A DNA stretch of 64,000 bases. Source: Blautia sp. (GTDB taxonomy: Bacteria; Bacillota; Clostridia; Lachnospirales; Lachnospiraceae). A program made the position numbers and the translations under genes. The notes under the pieces are model-generated. The model worked only from the letters and a program-made list of their open reading frames with translations, was not told the origin of the DNA and searched no databases. Positions 1-8,173 of this stretch are shown here, piece by piece. Position 1 is the stretch's first letter, and each line of letters starts with the position of its first letter. The stretch spans positions 1 to 64,000 of the forward strand of contig JAFVGK010000048.1 in assembly GCA_017475035.1 (NCBI GenBank), written 5' to 3'.

Positions 1-113
1 CCCTGAAAATAGCCACATTTGCTCCAATCTGTGATATAATAGACTGCAAGGTAATCATATGCTTGAAATATAAAAAGCTTGCATTTCCAATTTTGCAGAT
101 TTGGAGGTTCGGA

Positions 114-1607
114 ATGTATTATAAGAAAGCTGTAGAGCAGTATAATTTCTTTAACTTCAATCAGGGATTCGGGTTTCCGATTGATACAAATAATCGATGG
201 GTCAAGCTTGCTGGAACTATTCCATGGGATGAAGCTGAAAAGCTTTACGCCGAGAATTTTACAGATGAAACAGGGGCACCATCGATTCCATTCCGCACAG
301 CACTTGGTGCCTTAATGATACGAGAAATATTATCGCTGTCTGATCGAGCTACAGTGAAGGCAATACAGGAAAACCCATACCTTCAATACTTTCTTGGCGT
401 TCCGAAATATACTGCTGAACCTTTATTTCATCCATCTCTGATGGTTCAGTTTCGCAAGCGTATATCTCTCGAAGATTTAAAAGAGATCAACGAGATAACT
501 ATAAACTTTAAAAAAAAATTGGAATCAAAAAGCGATAACGAAACAGTAGATTCCAATCTTCCATCAATAAACAGTACCGCCAATACTTCTGGCATTAATC
601 CTGATGTTTCCGATCAAAAAACAAACGAATTCAGCATGGATCAGGATTTTTTTGAGGCAGCAAGGAAAACATACAACACTTCCGATTTACCGAAAGGATT
701 AACAAGCTTAAAGAACCACGGAACCTTAATCATCGATGCTACATGCTGCCCGGTAAACATCAGATTCCCGCAGGACTATTCTCTTCTATATGAGGCGCAC
801 ACTCACTTAGACGGAATTATAACAAGAATCTGCTTTGATAATAATGTCAGCAAACCCAGGACTTACCCCGTAGTTCTTAGAAATGCATACCTCGATATAG
901 CCAAAGCAAAGAAAAAAGGTGTGAAAAAGTTAAGGAAATTCATAAATAAAATTCTTAATGCTGTTAACAGAGATCTCAGATACATCGATGATTTAATTTC
1001 TCAAGGATATTTTCCGGCTGGAAAAGATCTCGAAACTATAAGTGTTATTCGACAAATATATGACCAGCAAAAATACATGTATGATAACAATACGCACAAA
1101 GTAGACAACAAGATTGTCAGCATTTTCATGCCATTCATTCGTCCAATTGTGCGAGGAAAAACAGATAAACCTGTTGAGTTTGGACCCAAAATCGACGTAA
1201 GCCTTGACAGTGAAGGTTATGCTCATCTTGAAAAGCTTTCATATGACGCATACAACGAAGGTAGTTATCTAAAAGATGCTATAGCTGCCTATGTTGAAAG
1301 ACATGGATGCTTTCCTGAAAAAGTGCTTGCAGATCAGATCTATCAAACAAAAGATAATCGTTTATACTGCCAACAATTCAATATAACAATGACGGGTAAA
1401 CCTCTTGGAAAGAAAGCATCCGCAGATTGGAAACCAACTCATGAATTTGCACAGGATGCCAAAGATCGAATCGGCATTGAAAGAGAATTTTCTCGTGATA
1501 AACACTGTTTTGGCCTCGAAAAAATCCTGGAGAAAACTGCGGAAACTGTTAAAAATACAGTAGCATTAGGTATATTTTTAGGTAACGTTATACCATATGG
1601 ATTTTAG
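114..1607 (+). CDS. IS1182-type DDE transposase
   Basis: Encodes a 497-residue transposase that would cut and paste its own insertion sequence. The N-terminal region (MYYKKAVEQYNFFNF onward) with the FRTALGALMIREILSLSD stretch is the DUF772 domain seen in IS1182/IS5-like transposases. The catalytic half contains LIIDATCCPVNIRFPQD and, near the end, ADWKPTHEFAQDAKDRIGIE, carrying the expected acidic residues. The reading frame extends upstream to a TTG at 63, but a GGAGG ribosome site at 102-107 lies just before the ATG at 114, where family members usually start. The gene looks intact. It sits beside a truncated ATPase gene, so it may have helped break it. The terminal inverted repeats could not be defined because the left end lies at or beyond the window edge. 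Confidence 0.85.
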   Translation: MYYKKAVEQYNFFNFNQGFGFPIDTNNRWVKLAGTIPWDEAEKLYAENFTDETGAPSIPFRTALGALMIREILSLSDRATVKAIQENPYLQYFLGVPKYTAEPLFHPSLMVQFRKRISLEDLKEINEITINFKKKLESKSDNETVDSNLPSINSTANTSGINPDVSDQKTNEFSMDQDFFEAARKTYNTSDLPKGLTSLKNHGTLIIDATCCPVNIRFPQDYSLLYEAHTHLDGIITRICFDNNVSKPRTYPVVLRNAYLDIAKAKKKGVKKLRKFINKILNAVNRDLRYIDDLISQGYFPAGKDLETISVIRQIYDQQKYMYDNNTHKVDNKIVSIFMPFIRPIVRGKTDKPVEFGPKIDVSLDSEGYAHLEKLSYDAYNEGSYLKDAIAAYVERHGCFPEKVLADQIYQTKDNRLYCQQFNITMTGKPLGKKASADWKPTHEFAQDAKDRIGIEREFSRDKHCFGLEKILEKTAETVKNTVALGIFLGNVIPYGF

Positions 1608-1766
1608 TATTATACGGGGGTATTGTAAGTAAATAATCTAAGGTTTTTTAACCTTAAAAAATCTGATTTATAGACCAAGGGGGTTTTATACCCTTTTTTA
1701 GGGTAAAAATGACCAAAAATTCGTTCAAAATCTGCTACCCACTTTTTCAGCAGGCACTAGATATGA

Positions 1767-1988
1767 TTGAGACAAACCACTAGTTTTCGGAATGAGCACA
1801 TTTCCCGGAAAGAGTTCTTCAAGACCAATGCAAAAGAGATCTTCGAGGATGATGGATATGAGGAGCTGACGGATCTGGGTGATCTGCCGGAGGATACTTC
1901 CAATGTATTCTTCATCTTGAAAAAGAAAAGGACCAGAGCTGTCAATTATGAGGACCTCATGGCGCTGAAGAAGGTGCTGAAGCAATGA
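1767..1988 (+). pseudogene. C-terminal relic of an AAA ATPase (RloA-like)
   Basis: This open frame of about 70 residues has only a poor TTG start and an in-frame stop directly upstream. From about residue 9 it reads like the end of an AAA ATPase (EIFEDDGYEELTDLGDLPED... LMALKKVLKQ). The stop overlaps the ATG of the next gene, as in a translationally coupled ATPase-TOPRIM pair. The last 50 bases and the following start recur at 15,153-15,226, where N-terminal codons of the same ATPase survive. The assignment to an RloA/OLD-like defence pair is from memory of the family and is moderate. The IS transposase upstream probably marks where the gene was cut. Confidence 0.55.
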
Positions 1989-2404
1989 AGCGGCTGATCA
2001 TGTGCGAAGGTCCCAATGAGCTGACGCTGATCAATATCCTGCTAGAAAATGATGCTCTGGCTTTCTCGGAGGATGATCTGCTGGGCTTAACGGCATACCA
2101 CGCGAGACAGATCAAGACAAACGTATCGATGGGCTTTAAGGATATGAGCCCCGGCATGAAGGAACTATACAAGCTCCTGCTGGAAGGCAAGATCATCCAC
2201 GGCGGCAATCCCGTGCTCCGTTGGATGGCGGGGAATGTGGTCGCCGAGATTGATGCGGCGGAGAACATCAAGCCCAGCAAGAAAAAGAGCACGGAGAAGA
2301 TCGATGGCATCGTTGCCTGGATCATGGGTCTGGATCGAGCGATCCGCCATGAGCAGCAGGGCAGTGTATATGACGACCCGGAGCATGGACTGTGGGTATT
2401 CTGA
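1985..2404 (+). pseudogene. Chimera: TOPRIM-type N-terminus fused to phage large terminase C-terminus
   Basis: The 139-residue product joins two unrelated pieces in one frame. Residues 1 to about 48 (MKRLIMCEGPNELTLI... LLGLTAYHARQIK) match the start of the TOPRIM-like partner of the upstream ATPase, with the acidic E of CEGPNE. From about residue 50 (GFKDMSPGMKELYKLLLEG, then HGGNPVLRWM, then STEKIDGIVAWIMGLDRAIR) it is the end of a phage large terminase (TerL, nuclease domain side) through its natural stop. The join at about 2,130 preserves frame. The product lacks the TerL ATPase and most of both parent folds, so a function is unlikely. Together with the portal fragment downstream it marks the head end of a collapsed prophage late operon. 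Confidence 0.7.
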
Positions 2405-2439
2405 AGAAAAAACTGCCGGCGAAGAACCGGCAGTCAGTT

Positions 2440-2772
2440 TCATTCGAGCGAGAAGCCCTGTTTCAGGATGGTGATCCAGTCTCGTTTTCCGTAAAGAAAA
2501 CGGACGATGTAGACGGTGTGATTTTCTTCGGAGATCACATAGAACGCAATGTAGTTCTTAACAAGCGTGAATCGGATCCCCCATGCTTTTAGCACCGGGT
2601 CGTCTACTAAGGCGAACTTCTCTGGAAAAGCGGACAAATCCCCGATTCTGCTTTCAGCTTCATCGAGCAGGTTATCCGCAGCCTGAGGATTTAGCAACAC
2701 AAATTCGATGTAGTCGGCGGCGCTGTTCAAGTCCTTTTCTGCAGATCGGGTGATATGGATATCATACTTCAT
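2440..2772 (-). CDS. Type II toxin, RelE/ParE family
   Basis: A 110-residue toxin of the RelE/ParE superfamily. It begins MKYDIHITRSAEKDLNSAADYIE, a typical ParE-like first strand and helices, and ends with VIYIVRFLYGKRDW-type strands (here VYIVRFLYGKRDWITIL). Its start overlaps the end of the antitoxin gene by four bases, so translation should be coupled. RelE members cleave mRNA on the ribosome and ParE members poison gyrase; the sequence alone does not decide which. The pair lies antisense between the terminase remnant and the portal remnant, a usual place for cargo genes in prophages. Confidence 0.85.
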   Translation of the reverse strand: MKYDIHITRSAEKDLNSAADYIEFVLLNPQAADNLLDEAESRIGDLSAFPEKFALVDDPVLKAWGIRFTLVKNYIAFYVISEENHTVYIVRFLYGKRDWITILKQGFSLE

Positions 2773-3032
2773 TTTTTCCGCCTCGCTCTAATGTCAGATA
2801 GAGCTTCGGAGAAGGGACGGGTGTTGCCTGCTTTTATATCTTCCATGCCTTCCTGCAGGAGACCATAGAGTTCAAAGCGCCCAAGGAGCTGCTCATAGGC
2901 TTCGATGCTTAAGACCGCGAGATCGCCTTTTCCGTTTTTCGTGATGAAGACGGGTTCGCCATACTGATGACAGAAGGAAGAGATGTCGTTGTAACTGTTG
3001 CGGAGATCCGCACTTGACCTGATGGTGGGCAT
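2769..3032 (-). CDS. Type II antitoxin, Phd/YefM family
   Basis: An 87-residue antitoxin. The N-terminal half (MPTIRSSADLRNSYNDISSFCHQYGEPVFITKNG... LAVLSIEAYEQL) is a clear Phd/YefM DNA-binding fold, and the C-terminal tail would cover the toxin. The start is fixed by an AGGAGGTG ribosome site seven bases upstream of the ATG at 3,032. A consensus promoter lies directly upstream. Such antitoxins normally repress their own operon, alone and with toxin bound. The C-terminal RARRKK is unusually basic. Confidence 0.88.
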   Translation of the reverse strand: MPTIRSSADLRNSYNDISSFCHQYGEPVFITKNGKGDLAVLSIEAYEQLLGRFELYGLLQEGMEDIKAGNTRPFSEALSDIRARRKK

Positions 3033-3060
3033 TTAGTTCACCTCCTTTGAAGATAACAAA

Positions 3061-3089
3061 ATTATACACGAATTTCTTTATATAGTCAA
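3061..3089 (-). promoter_or_regulatory. Sigma-A promoter of the Phd/RelE pair
   Basis: On the minus strand there is a -35 TTGACT (3,084-3,089), a 17-base spacer and a perfect -10 TATAAT (3,061-3,066). It lies about 30 bases before the antitoxin start. Confidence 0.85.
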
Positions 3090-3108
3090 GAGAGAAGGGA
3101 GAAATAAA

Positions 3109-3825
3109 TTGGACTGGAGAGAATGGTTCGGTTTCAGTAAGCCGAGGGATGCTCCTGGAGCGGAGCTGCCAAAGATCGAAGATAACGTCCGGGATTCGGG
3201 CGGTATTTTTGTTTTCGGGCAGACACTCAGCGGGGAGCGGGTGGATGAAAAGTCCGCCCTGCAGATCGCCACCGTATATGTCTGCGTGCGGCTGCTGGCG
3301 GAGACGGTGGCAAGCCTGCCGCTTCACCTGTACAAGTTCACCGAGAAGGGCGATGGCAAGGAACGGGCGACCGAACATCCGCTGTATAAGATCCTGTACC
3401 GGCAGGCCAATCCGGAAATGACGAGTTTCTCCTTCCGGGAAGCCATGATGATGCACCTGCTTTTGTGGGGCAATGCCTACGCACAGATCGTGCGGGATGG
3501 AAAGAACGGCATCCTGGGACTATACCCGCTGCTCCCTGAAAACGTGGAGATTGACCGGGCAGAGAACGGAGAGCTCTTTTATACCTACCATGTTTACACG
3601 GATGAAGTGCCCGGTGAGCATGATAAAGATATCATTTTCCAGCGCGAGGAAATCCTGCACATGACGACTGCTCTGTTCATGCTCCGCTGTGTGCAGCTGG
3701 GGCTTAGTATCGCTGACCTGGACCTTTTGACCATCGGCTCCGTGAACGATATGTTCCATGATCACAGCCGGGATGAAATCCACTGGCGCGAGGAAGCGAC
3801 CCAGGCGGATATGGATAAGATTTGA
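3109..3825 (+). pseudogene. Chimera: phage portal N-terminus fused to tail chaperone-like C-terminus
   Basis: Starts at a TTG behind a GGGAG ribosome site. Residues 1 to about 185 are the N-terminal half of an HK97-type portal protein: MDWREWFGF, then SALQIATVYVCVRLLAETVASLPLHLY, EHPLYKILYRQANPEMTSF, MHLLLWGNAYAQI and REEILHM. The usual continuation of a portal after REEILH is missing. Instead a C-terminal piece (MLRCVQLGLSIADLDLLTIG... ATQADMDKI) follows in frame. That piece resembles the small protein encoded just before the tape measure in clostridial siphophages. The deletion would have removed the rest of the portal, protease, capsid, connectors and tail tube. Probably non-functional. 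Confidence 0.65.
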
Positions 3826-3827
3826 GC

Positions 3828-3858
3828 TGAAAAAAATGCGGATGCCGCAAAAATTTCA
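3828..3858 (+). repeat. 31-bp boundary repeat, copy A
   Basis: A 31-base sequence identical to copy B at 3,906-3,936 and closely matched at 5,261-5,294. The core TGCGG-ATG-CCGCA can pair as a small hairpin flanked by GAAA and TTTC. It lies directly after the portal/tail chimera. Confidence 0.8.
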
Positions 3859-3868
3859 GATGAATGAC

Positions 3869-3898
3869 TTGATATGTTCACATGTTCTGTGGTAAAAT
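3869..3898 (+). promoter_or_regulatory. Promoter of the DUF4143 ATPase cassette
   Basis: A -35 TTGATA (3,869-3,874), 18-base spacer and -10 TAAAAT (3,893-3,898), lying between repeat copies A and B and reading into the ATPase gene. Confidence 0.6.
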
Positions 3899-3905
3899 AA
3901 CCTCG

Positions 3906-3936
3906 TGAAAAAAATGCGGATGCCGCAAAAATTTCA
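3906..3936 (+). repeat. 31-bp boundary repeat, copy B
   Basis: Identical in all 31 bases to copy A 78 bases upstream. It lies in the 5' leader of the ATPase gene and ends two bases before the GGAGG ribosome site. Confidence 0.8.
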
Positions 3937-3950
3937 TGGAGGTTATAACA

Positions 3951-5252
3951 ATGCAGTATGCAAGAAAACAATATATGGATCAGCTGATCCGGAAAAAGTA
4001 CAATGGACGGATCAAAGTCATTACAGGCCTTCGTCGGAGCGGGAAATCCTACCTTCTGTTCACCCTTTACCGTCAGTACCTCCTTGATAATGGTGTGGGA
4101 GAAGACCAAATCATAGGACTTGCTCTGGATGAGATCGACAATGCAAAATACAGAAATCCCTTTGAACTGAACAAAGTCGTGAAGGAGCGGATGCCGCATA
4201 AGGATAAACGCTACTATGTGTTTATCGATGAAATCCAGTTTGTAACTGAAATTCCCAACCCGTATGTGGATGACCCGAATGAGAAACTCACTTTCATCGA
4301 TGTAGTGCTTGGGCTGATGAAGATCCCGAATGCTGATATTTATGTGACGGGAAGCAACTCCAAAATGCTCTCATCAGACATATTGACCCAGTTCCGAGAC
4401 AGGGGAGATGAAATCCGAGTCAATCCGCTGTCCTTTGCGGAAGTCTACGAGCATTATGAGGGTGATAAGCGCGGAGCATGGCGCGATTACTACACCTATG
4501 GTGGTATGCCGCTGGTGTGGACGATGGAATCTCATGAGGAGAAAAGCCGTTACCTGCGGGATCTGTTCAACAGGACTTATATCAAAGACGTTCTGGAGCG
4601 CCATCAGATAAACAATGATGCGGAAGTTCTGGAGATCCTCCTGAATGTGCTTGCATCCGGCATCGGCTCCCTGACAAATCCAAGCAGGCTGTCAAATACG
4701 TTTGCTAGTGAGCGGCAGATTCGGATTGCGCCAGATACCATCGATACCTATATTGGGTATTTCATGGAAGCATTCCTGATCCAAAAAGCAGAGCGGTACG
4801 ATGTAAAGGGGCGGAAGTATATCAAGACGCCCGTCAAGTACTACTACTCTGATCCAGGCCTAAGGAATGCAAGACTTGGTTTCAGACAATTGGAAGAAAC
4901 GCACCTGATGGAGAATGTCCTCTACAATGATTTGATTCGGCGGGGTTTTGACGTGGATGTCGGTGTGATTGAGCAGAATACGAGGGATGATTCAGGAAAG
5001 AACATCCGCAAACAGCTGGAAGTAGACTTTGTTGTAAACCGGGGCGATGAACGATACTATATTCAATCCGCATTAATTATCGATGATCCGGAAAAGAAGG
5101 AGCAGGAGATTGCTTCTCTGATAAGAATTCCTGATTCATTCAAGAAAATCGTCGTCGTGAAAGATTATGTGAAACCGTGGCGGGATGATAATGGCATTCA
5201 GTATGTCGGTATTGAGGATTTCCTGCTGGATGAGAGTCTCATTTCCAGATAA
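3951..5252 (+). CDS. AAA_14/DUF4143 family ATPase
   Basis: A 433-residue ATPase of the AAA_14 plus DUF4143 type, common in anaerobes and of unknown cellular role. The Walker A motif is GLRRSGKSYLL (about residue 30), and Walker B is YYVFIDEIQFV (about residue 90). A sensor-like VTGSNSKML follows. The C-terminal DUF4143 region contains EVDFVVNRGDERYYIQ, which resembles the restriction-endonuclease-like fold of that domain. ATG 3,951 is preferred over ATG 3,936 because a GGAGG lies between them at the right spacing. The gene has its own promoter and terminator and is bracketed by the 31-bp repeats, so it behaves as a cassette inserted between phage tail genes. Confidence 0.85.
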   Translation: MQYARKQYMDQLIRKKYNGRIKVITGLRRSGKSYLLFTLYRQYLLDNGVGEDQIIGLALDEIDNAKYRNPFELNKVVKERMPHKDKRYYVFIDEIQFVTEIPNPYVDDPNEKLTFIDVVLGLMKIPNADIYVTGSNSKMLSSDILTQFRDRGDEIRVNPLSFAEVYEHYEGDKRGAWRDYYTYGGMPLVWTMESHEEKSRYLRDLFNRTYIKDVLERHQINNDAEVLEILLNVLASGIGSLTNPSRLSNTFASERQIRIAPDTIDTYIGYFMEAFLIQKAERYDVKGRKYIKTPVKYYYSDPGLRNARLGFRQLEETHLMENVLYNDLIRRGFDVDVGVIEQNTRDDSGKNIRKQLEVDFVVNRGDERYYIQSALIIDDPEKKEQEIASLIRIPDSFKKIVVVKDYVKPWRDDNGIQYVGIEDFLLDESLISR

Positions 5253-5260
5253 CTAACACT

Positions 5261-5294
5261 TGAGAAAAAATTGCGGATTGCCGCACAAATTTCA
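5261..5294 (+). repeat. 31-bp boundary repeat, diverged copy C
   Basis: A diverged copy of repeats A/B (GAGAAAAAATTGCGG ... CCGCACAAATTTCA) that starts nine bases after the ATPase stop codon. It keeps the TGCGG/CCGCA arms with a loop one base longer, and shares the CAGAT that follows copy A. Confidence 0.7.
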
Positions 5295-5300
5295 GATAGA

Positions 5301-5330
5301 CCCTGCTGGTGGACACTGGCAGGGTTTTTT
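5301..5330 (+). terminator. Intrinsic terminator after the DUF4143 ATPase
   Basis: CCCTGC pairs with GCAGGG and is followed by six T. The T-run is followed directly by CATGCCC, a junction also seen after four other cassettes in this region. Confidence 0.8.
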
Positions 5331-5406
5331 CATGCCCCAAAACGGATTTCATTAAATCAGCAGTAAATCAAAATTAATGCGAAAGTTCAGAGGAGGAAAA
5401 GAGCCA

Positions 5407-5721
5407 ATGCAGATTATCTGTGATAAGTGCAAAGCGGAGATCCATCCGCAGCCGGAAATGCTCCGGGACGGTGAGATCGAATACACCTTTTTTCGCTGTC
5501 CGGAATGCGGTGAGGTCTACCCGGTATGCGTAACGGATGAGGCGCTCCGAAAGGAAATCGCGGGGTACAACCGTATGCGGCTACTCATTCAGAAACAGCG
5601 ATGCACGGAAAAATTCCTCCGGAACGCGGAGGCGCTGAAACAAAAGAATCGGAAACGGACAAGGGAGCTGATGGAGCAATATCCGTCAGTTCCTTTTTTA
5701 CAGCCCACAGAGGCTGAATAA
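5407..5721 (+). CDS. Phage tail-region CxxC zinc-ribbon protein
   Basis: A 104-residue protein starting at ATG 5,407 behind AGAGGAGG. Two CxxC pairs (CDKCKAEI at the start, RCPECGEVYPVC after it) make a zinc ribbon, followed by a basic, probably helical tail (RKRTRELMEQYPS). Genes of this kind commonly lie between tail chaperone and tape measure in clostridial siphophages, and a tape-measure start follows here. It is the only phage gene in the island that looks complete. A degraded second copy lies at 12,563-12,805. Its molecular role is not known to me. Confidence 0.6.
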   Translation: MQIICDKCKAEIHPQPEMLRDGEIEYTFFRCPECGEVYPVCVTDEALRKEIAGYNRMRLLIQKQRCTEKFLRNAEALKQKNRKRTRELMEQYPSVPFLQPTEAE

Positions 5722-5753
5722 CACGCCCATGATGGGCAGAAAGGAGGGATCAC

Positions 5754-5924
5754 ATGGCTGGACGGATTCAGGGAATCACCGTTGAAATTGGCGGCGATAC
5801 CACAAAGCTCTCCTCCGCGTTGCAGGGAGTCAATAAAGAAATCAAGAGTGGGGTGAAGTGCTCTGCCAGCTTTTTTGCTTTTCAGCCATACTTTTTCTAC
5901 AGTCCAATCACATATAAACGTTGA
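5754..5924 (+). pseudogene. Tape measure protein N-terminal fragment
   Basis: A 56-codon open frame behind AAGGAGGG. Residues 1 to about 34 (MAGRIQGITVEIGGDTTKLS... INKEIKS-type sequence) are the conserved start of a siphophage tail tape measure. After that the frame runs into unrelated sequence and stops. The break coincides with the start of the AlbA_2 regulator cassette, whose -35 box overlaps the stop codon of this fragment. Confidence 0.65.
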
Positions 5925-5949
5925 TAAATCGGGCTGTTTGGGGTATACT
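5921..5949 (+). promoter_or_regulatory. Promoter of the AlbA_2 regulator
   Basis: A -35 TTGATA (5,921-5,926), 17-base spacer and -10 TATACT (5,944-5,949). The start of transcription would be near 5,956, which supports the GTG at 6,001 over upstream ATGs. Confidence 0.75.
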
Positions 5950-6000
5950 GTTATTGGGATATTTGTGCTCTTTTTTAGGGCTGGGAAGGAGGCGGCGGCT

Positions 6001-7455
6001 GTGTTTGATCCTAATAAGATCGAGGACTTGCAGTTTTCGACAGAGAAACAGATTATGGACAGGAAGTCCGCGCGGATCAAGGCCGTTGATCTTGCGATCC
6101 CTATTGTTGCCATGGCGAATGCGGACGGCGGTTATCTTGCTATTGGCATTGAAGATGATGGCACGATCACCGGGATTGACGCATATGAGAAGAATCTGAA
6201 TGAGCTACTGCGTACTCCTTATGATTTCTGTATTCCGAGTGTTCAAGTAGATCTGAAGACAATGGATGTGGCCGATGCTAAAGGCCAGCCGAATCATATC
6301 CTGCGCATGCAGATACTTCCCAACAATAAAGTTGTAGCGAACCAGGCGGATGAGGTATATCTGCGGGTGGGCGATAAAAGCAAAAAGCTGAACTTTGAGC
6401 AGCGGCTTCAACTTGTGTACGCAAAGGGCGTAAAGTATTTTGAGGAGCAGCCTGTTGCCGGTGCAACCATCAATGACATAGATTTGGAGGTCGTGTCCGA
6501 GTACTGTAAAAAAATCGGATATGACAAAGGAGATGCCGAATTCTATCTCCGCCACAATCATGACTTTGTAGTCACTCGTGGTGATGAGGATGTGGTCAGC
6601 GGCGCAGCAATCCTACTTTTCGGCAAAAATCCGCAGCGATTCTTCCCTCGCGCACGCGTGCGTTTTGTTCGCTATGAGGGCAAGATTGCCGAGGTAGGCG
6701 ACCGGATGAATGTGGTGAAGGATGAGAAATTCGACGGCCGGATACTGGATCAGGTAAAGGCCGCTACAGCCTTCGTGAAGACACAAATCCGGGAGTACAC
6801 TAAACTGGGAACAGGCGGAGTGTTTCAGACGACACCTGAATTCCCGGAGTTTTGCTGGACTGAACTGATTGTGAACGCCGTGGCACACCGTGACTACAGT
6901 ATCGGCGGAACCGATATCCAAATCAAGATGTTCGATGATCATTTCACGGTGGAGAGTCCAGGCATTCTTCCGGGGCTCGTCCGTGTGAATAATATCCGAG
7001 AGTTCCATTTCTCTCGAAATCCTATGATCGTGGAGTTGTTAAACGATTATGATCTTGTGAAGGAATTCGGCGAAGGCGTTGATCGTATCTATCGGGATAT
7101 GGCAGAAGCGGGGCTTCCGGAGCCAGAATACCGGCAGTCTGAATTCATGCTCTATGCCACGTTGAAAAACAAGAACTGGGGCAAAGAGGACGCTTCTTGG
7201 ACAAACTCTATCACTAGTGAAGGAGTTAGTGAAGGGGCTAGTGAAGGAGCTGGTGAAGAGGCTGAATTGTTGCAACGAGTAGTTGAGTTTTGCACACTGC
7301 CCAAAAGCAAGGCGGAAATACAAGAATACTGTGGCTTCCGCTCAGATAGGTATGTTAGGCAGCAAGTCATTCAACCATTGTTGGAGCAAGGAAGACTAAT
7401 CCGCACTATTCCAGAAAAACCAAGCAGTCCGAAGCAGAAATACTTAAAGAAATGA
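6001..7455 (+). CDS. AlbA_2 domain ATP-binding regulator
   Basis: A 484-residue protein of the AlbA_2/Schlafen-like family. The N-terminus (FDPNKIEDLQFSTEKQIMDR... IPIVAMANADGGYLAIGIED) is the AlbA_2 domain. The centre (CWTELIVNAVAHRDYSIGG, VESPGILPGLV, KEFGEGVDRIYRDM) is the GHKL-type HATPase_c_4 domain. The C-terminal 80 residues look like a winged helix. GTG 6,001 is chosen because it follows AAGGAGGC and a promoter lies at 5,921-5,949. A linker at about 7,210-7,258 is a run of 12-base repeats giving (V/A/G)SEG-like units. Members are usually annotated as putative transcriptional regulators; some related proteins act in defence, which is not shown here. Confidence 0.82.
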   Translation: MFDPNKIEDLQFSTEKQIMDRKSARIKAVDLAIPIVAMANADGGYLAIGIEDDGTITGIDAYEKNLNELLRTPYDFCIPSVQVDLKTMDVADAKGQPNHILRMQILPNNKVVANQADEVYLRVGDKSKKLNFEQRLQLVYAKGVKYFEEQPVAGATINDIDLEVVSEYCKKIGYDKGDAEFYLRHNHDFVVTRGDEDVVSGAAILLFGKNPQRFFPRARVRFVRYEGKIAEVGDRMNVVKDEKFDGRILDQVKAATAFVKTQIREYTKLGTGGVFQTTPEFPEFCWTELIVNAVAHRDYSIGGTDIQIKMFDDHFTVESPGILPGLVRVNNIREFHFSRNPMIVELLNDYDLVKEFGEGVDRIYRDMAEAGLPEPEYRQSEFMLYATLKNKNWGKEDASWTNSITSEGVSEGASEGAGEEAELLQRVVEFCTLPKSKAEIQEYCGFRSDRYVRQQVIQPLLEQGRLIRTIPEKPSSPKQKYLKK

Positions 7456-7459
7456 TGTA

Positions 7460-7512
7460 CCGCCCACTGAGCGGCTTTCCAAATCCCGGATAGTGGCTTA
7501 GCGGGCTTCTTT
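7460..7512 (+). terminator. Probable terminator after the AlbA_2 gene
   Basis: Arms around CCGCCCACT and AGTGG-CTTA-GCGGG can pair with an interior mismatch, followed by CTTCTTT. The U-tract is weak. Confidence 0.5.
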
Positions 7513-7566
7513 AATAGAATTCTGCAGTTTTCAAATCTGCAGAAAACCGTTGAAATGGAGGTCAGT

Positions 7567-7944
7567 ATGAACACAATCCACCACATCGCTATTATCTGCT
7601 CTGATAAGGAAGCTGCGCTCCATTTCTACCATGACCTCCTCGGCTTCTCGATCATCCGGGAGAACTACCGGCCAGAGCGGGATGACTGGAAGATTGATCT
7701 GCGGATCAATGATGCCACAGAGTTGGAACTCTTCATAATGAAGGACAGACCAGCCCGCGTCTCGAATCCGGAAGCCTACGGTTTGCGCCATCTGGCGTTT
7801 AAGGTGGAGAGTGTGGACGAGACGGTGACGGACCTGGAGGGAAAGAGAATCTCCTGTGAGCCTGTCAGAATGGATACCTTCACTGGCGAAAAGATGACCT
7901 TCTTCCACGATCCGGATGGATTACCGATTGAGATACATGAATAA
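7567..7944 (+). CDS. VOC family (glyoxalase-like) protein, copy 1
   Basis: A 125-residue single-domain vicinal-oxygen-chelate protein resembling the GloA2/YaeR group. The N-terminal NTIHHIAIICSDKEAALHFY carries the first metal-binding His. The module around LRHLAFKV gives the next, and FFHDPDGLPIEIHE carries the final Glu. It is about the family's normal size. ATG 7,567 follows a GGAGG. It is about 88% identical by eye to the copy at 10,852-11,226. The substrate cannot be read from sequence; relatives are lyases, dioxygenases or resistance proteins. Confidence 0.85.
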   Translation: MNTIHHIAIICSDKEAALHFYHDLLGFSIIRENYRPERDDWKIDLRINDATELELFIMKDRPARVSNPEAYGLRHLAFKVESVDETVTDLEGKRISCEPVRMDTFTGEKMTFFHDPDGLPIEIHE

Positions 7945-7949
7945 TACGC

Positions 7950-8001
7950 AGCCCAGCTGGTAACCTGCTTACAGTAAGCAAGCGACCCGCTGGGCTTCTT
8001 T
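7950..8001 (+). terminator. Terminator of VOC gene, copy 1
   Basis: AGCCCAGC pairs with GCTGGGCT, with an inner TGCTTAC/GTAAGCA arm, then TTCTTT followed directly by ATGCCC. Confidence 0.75.
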
Positions 8002-8002
8002 A

Positions 8003-8074
8003 TGCCCGCGTATACCACAGACAGCACCAGGGAGAACCGAGGGAACTGGTGTGGCTTACGCGGGCAGTTTTTTT
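8003..8074 (+). other. Long hairpin with T-tract after VOC gene, copy 1
   Basis: TGCCCGCGTA pairs with TACGCGGGCA across about 44 bases that contain a second CCAC/GTGG arm, and seven T follow. It could be a second terminator or a retained phage/mobile-element structure. The same structure recurs at 11,285-11,357. Confidence 0.6.
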
Positions 8075-8173
8075 GTTATACGCCGAACTCCGAAAGCAGC
8101 GCCTTCAGGAATGTCAGCGTCCTTGTGAGAATCGCCTTCTCGTCATGGTTGCAATCAAGGAGAAGGTCGTGGA

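Larger units (their letters stand above)
7567..8134 (+). repeat. Long direct repeat, copy 1 (VOC gene plus double hairpin)
   Basis: This 568-bp block matches 10,852-11,416 throughout. The match begins at the VOC start codon and covers the gene, both downstream hairpins and about 60 further bases, then stops abruptly. The upstream genes differ (AlbA_2 regulator here, DUF234 ATPase there). Confidence 0.85.
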
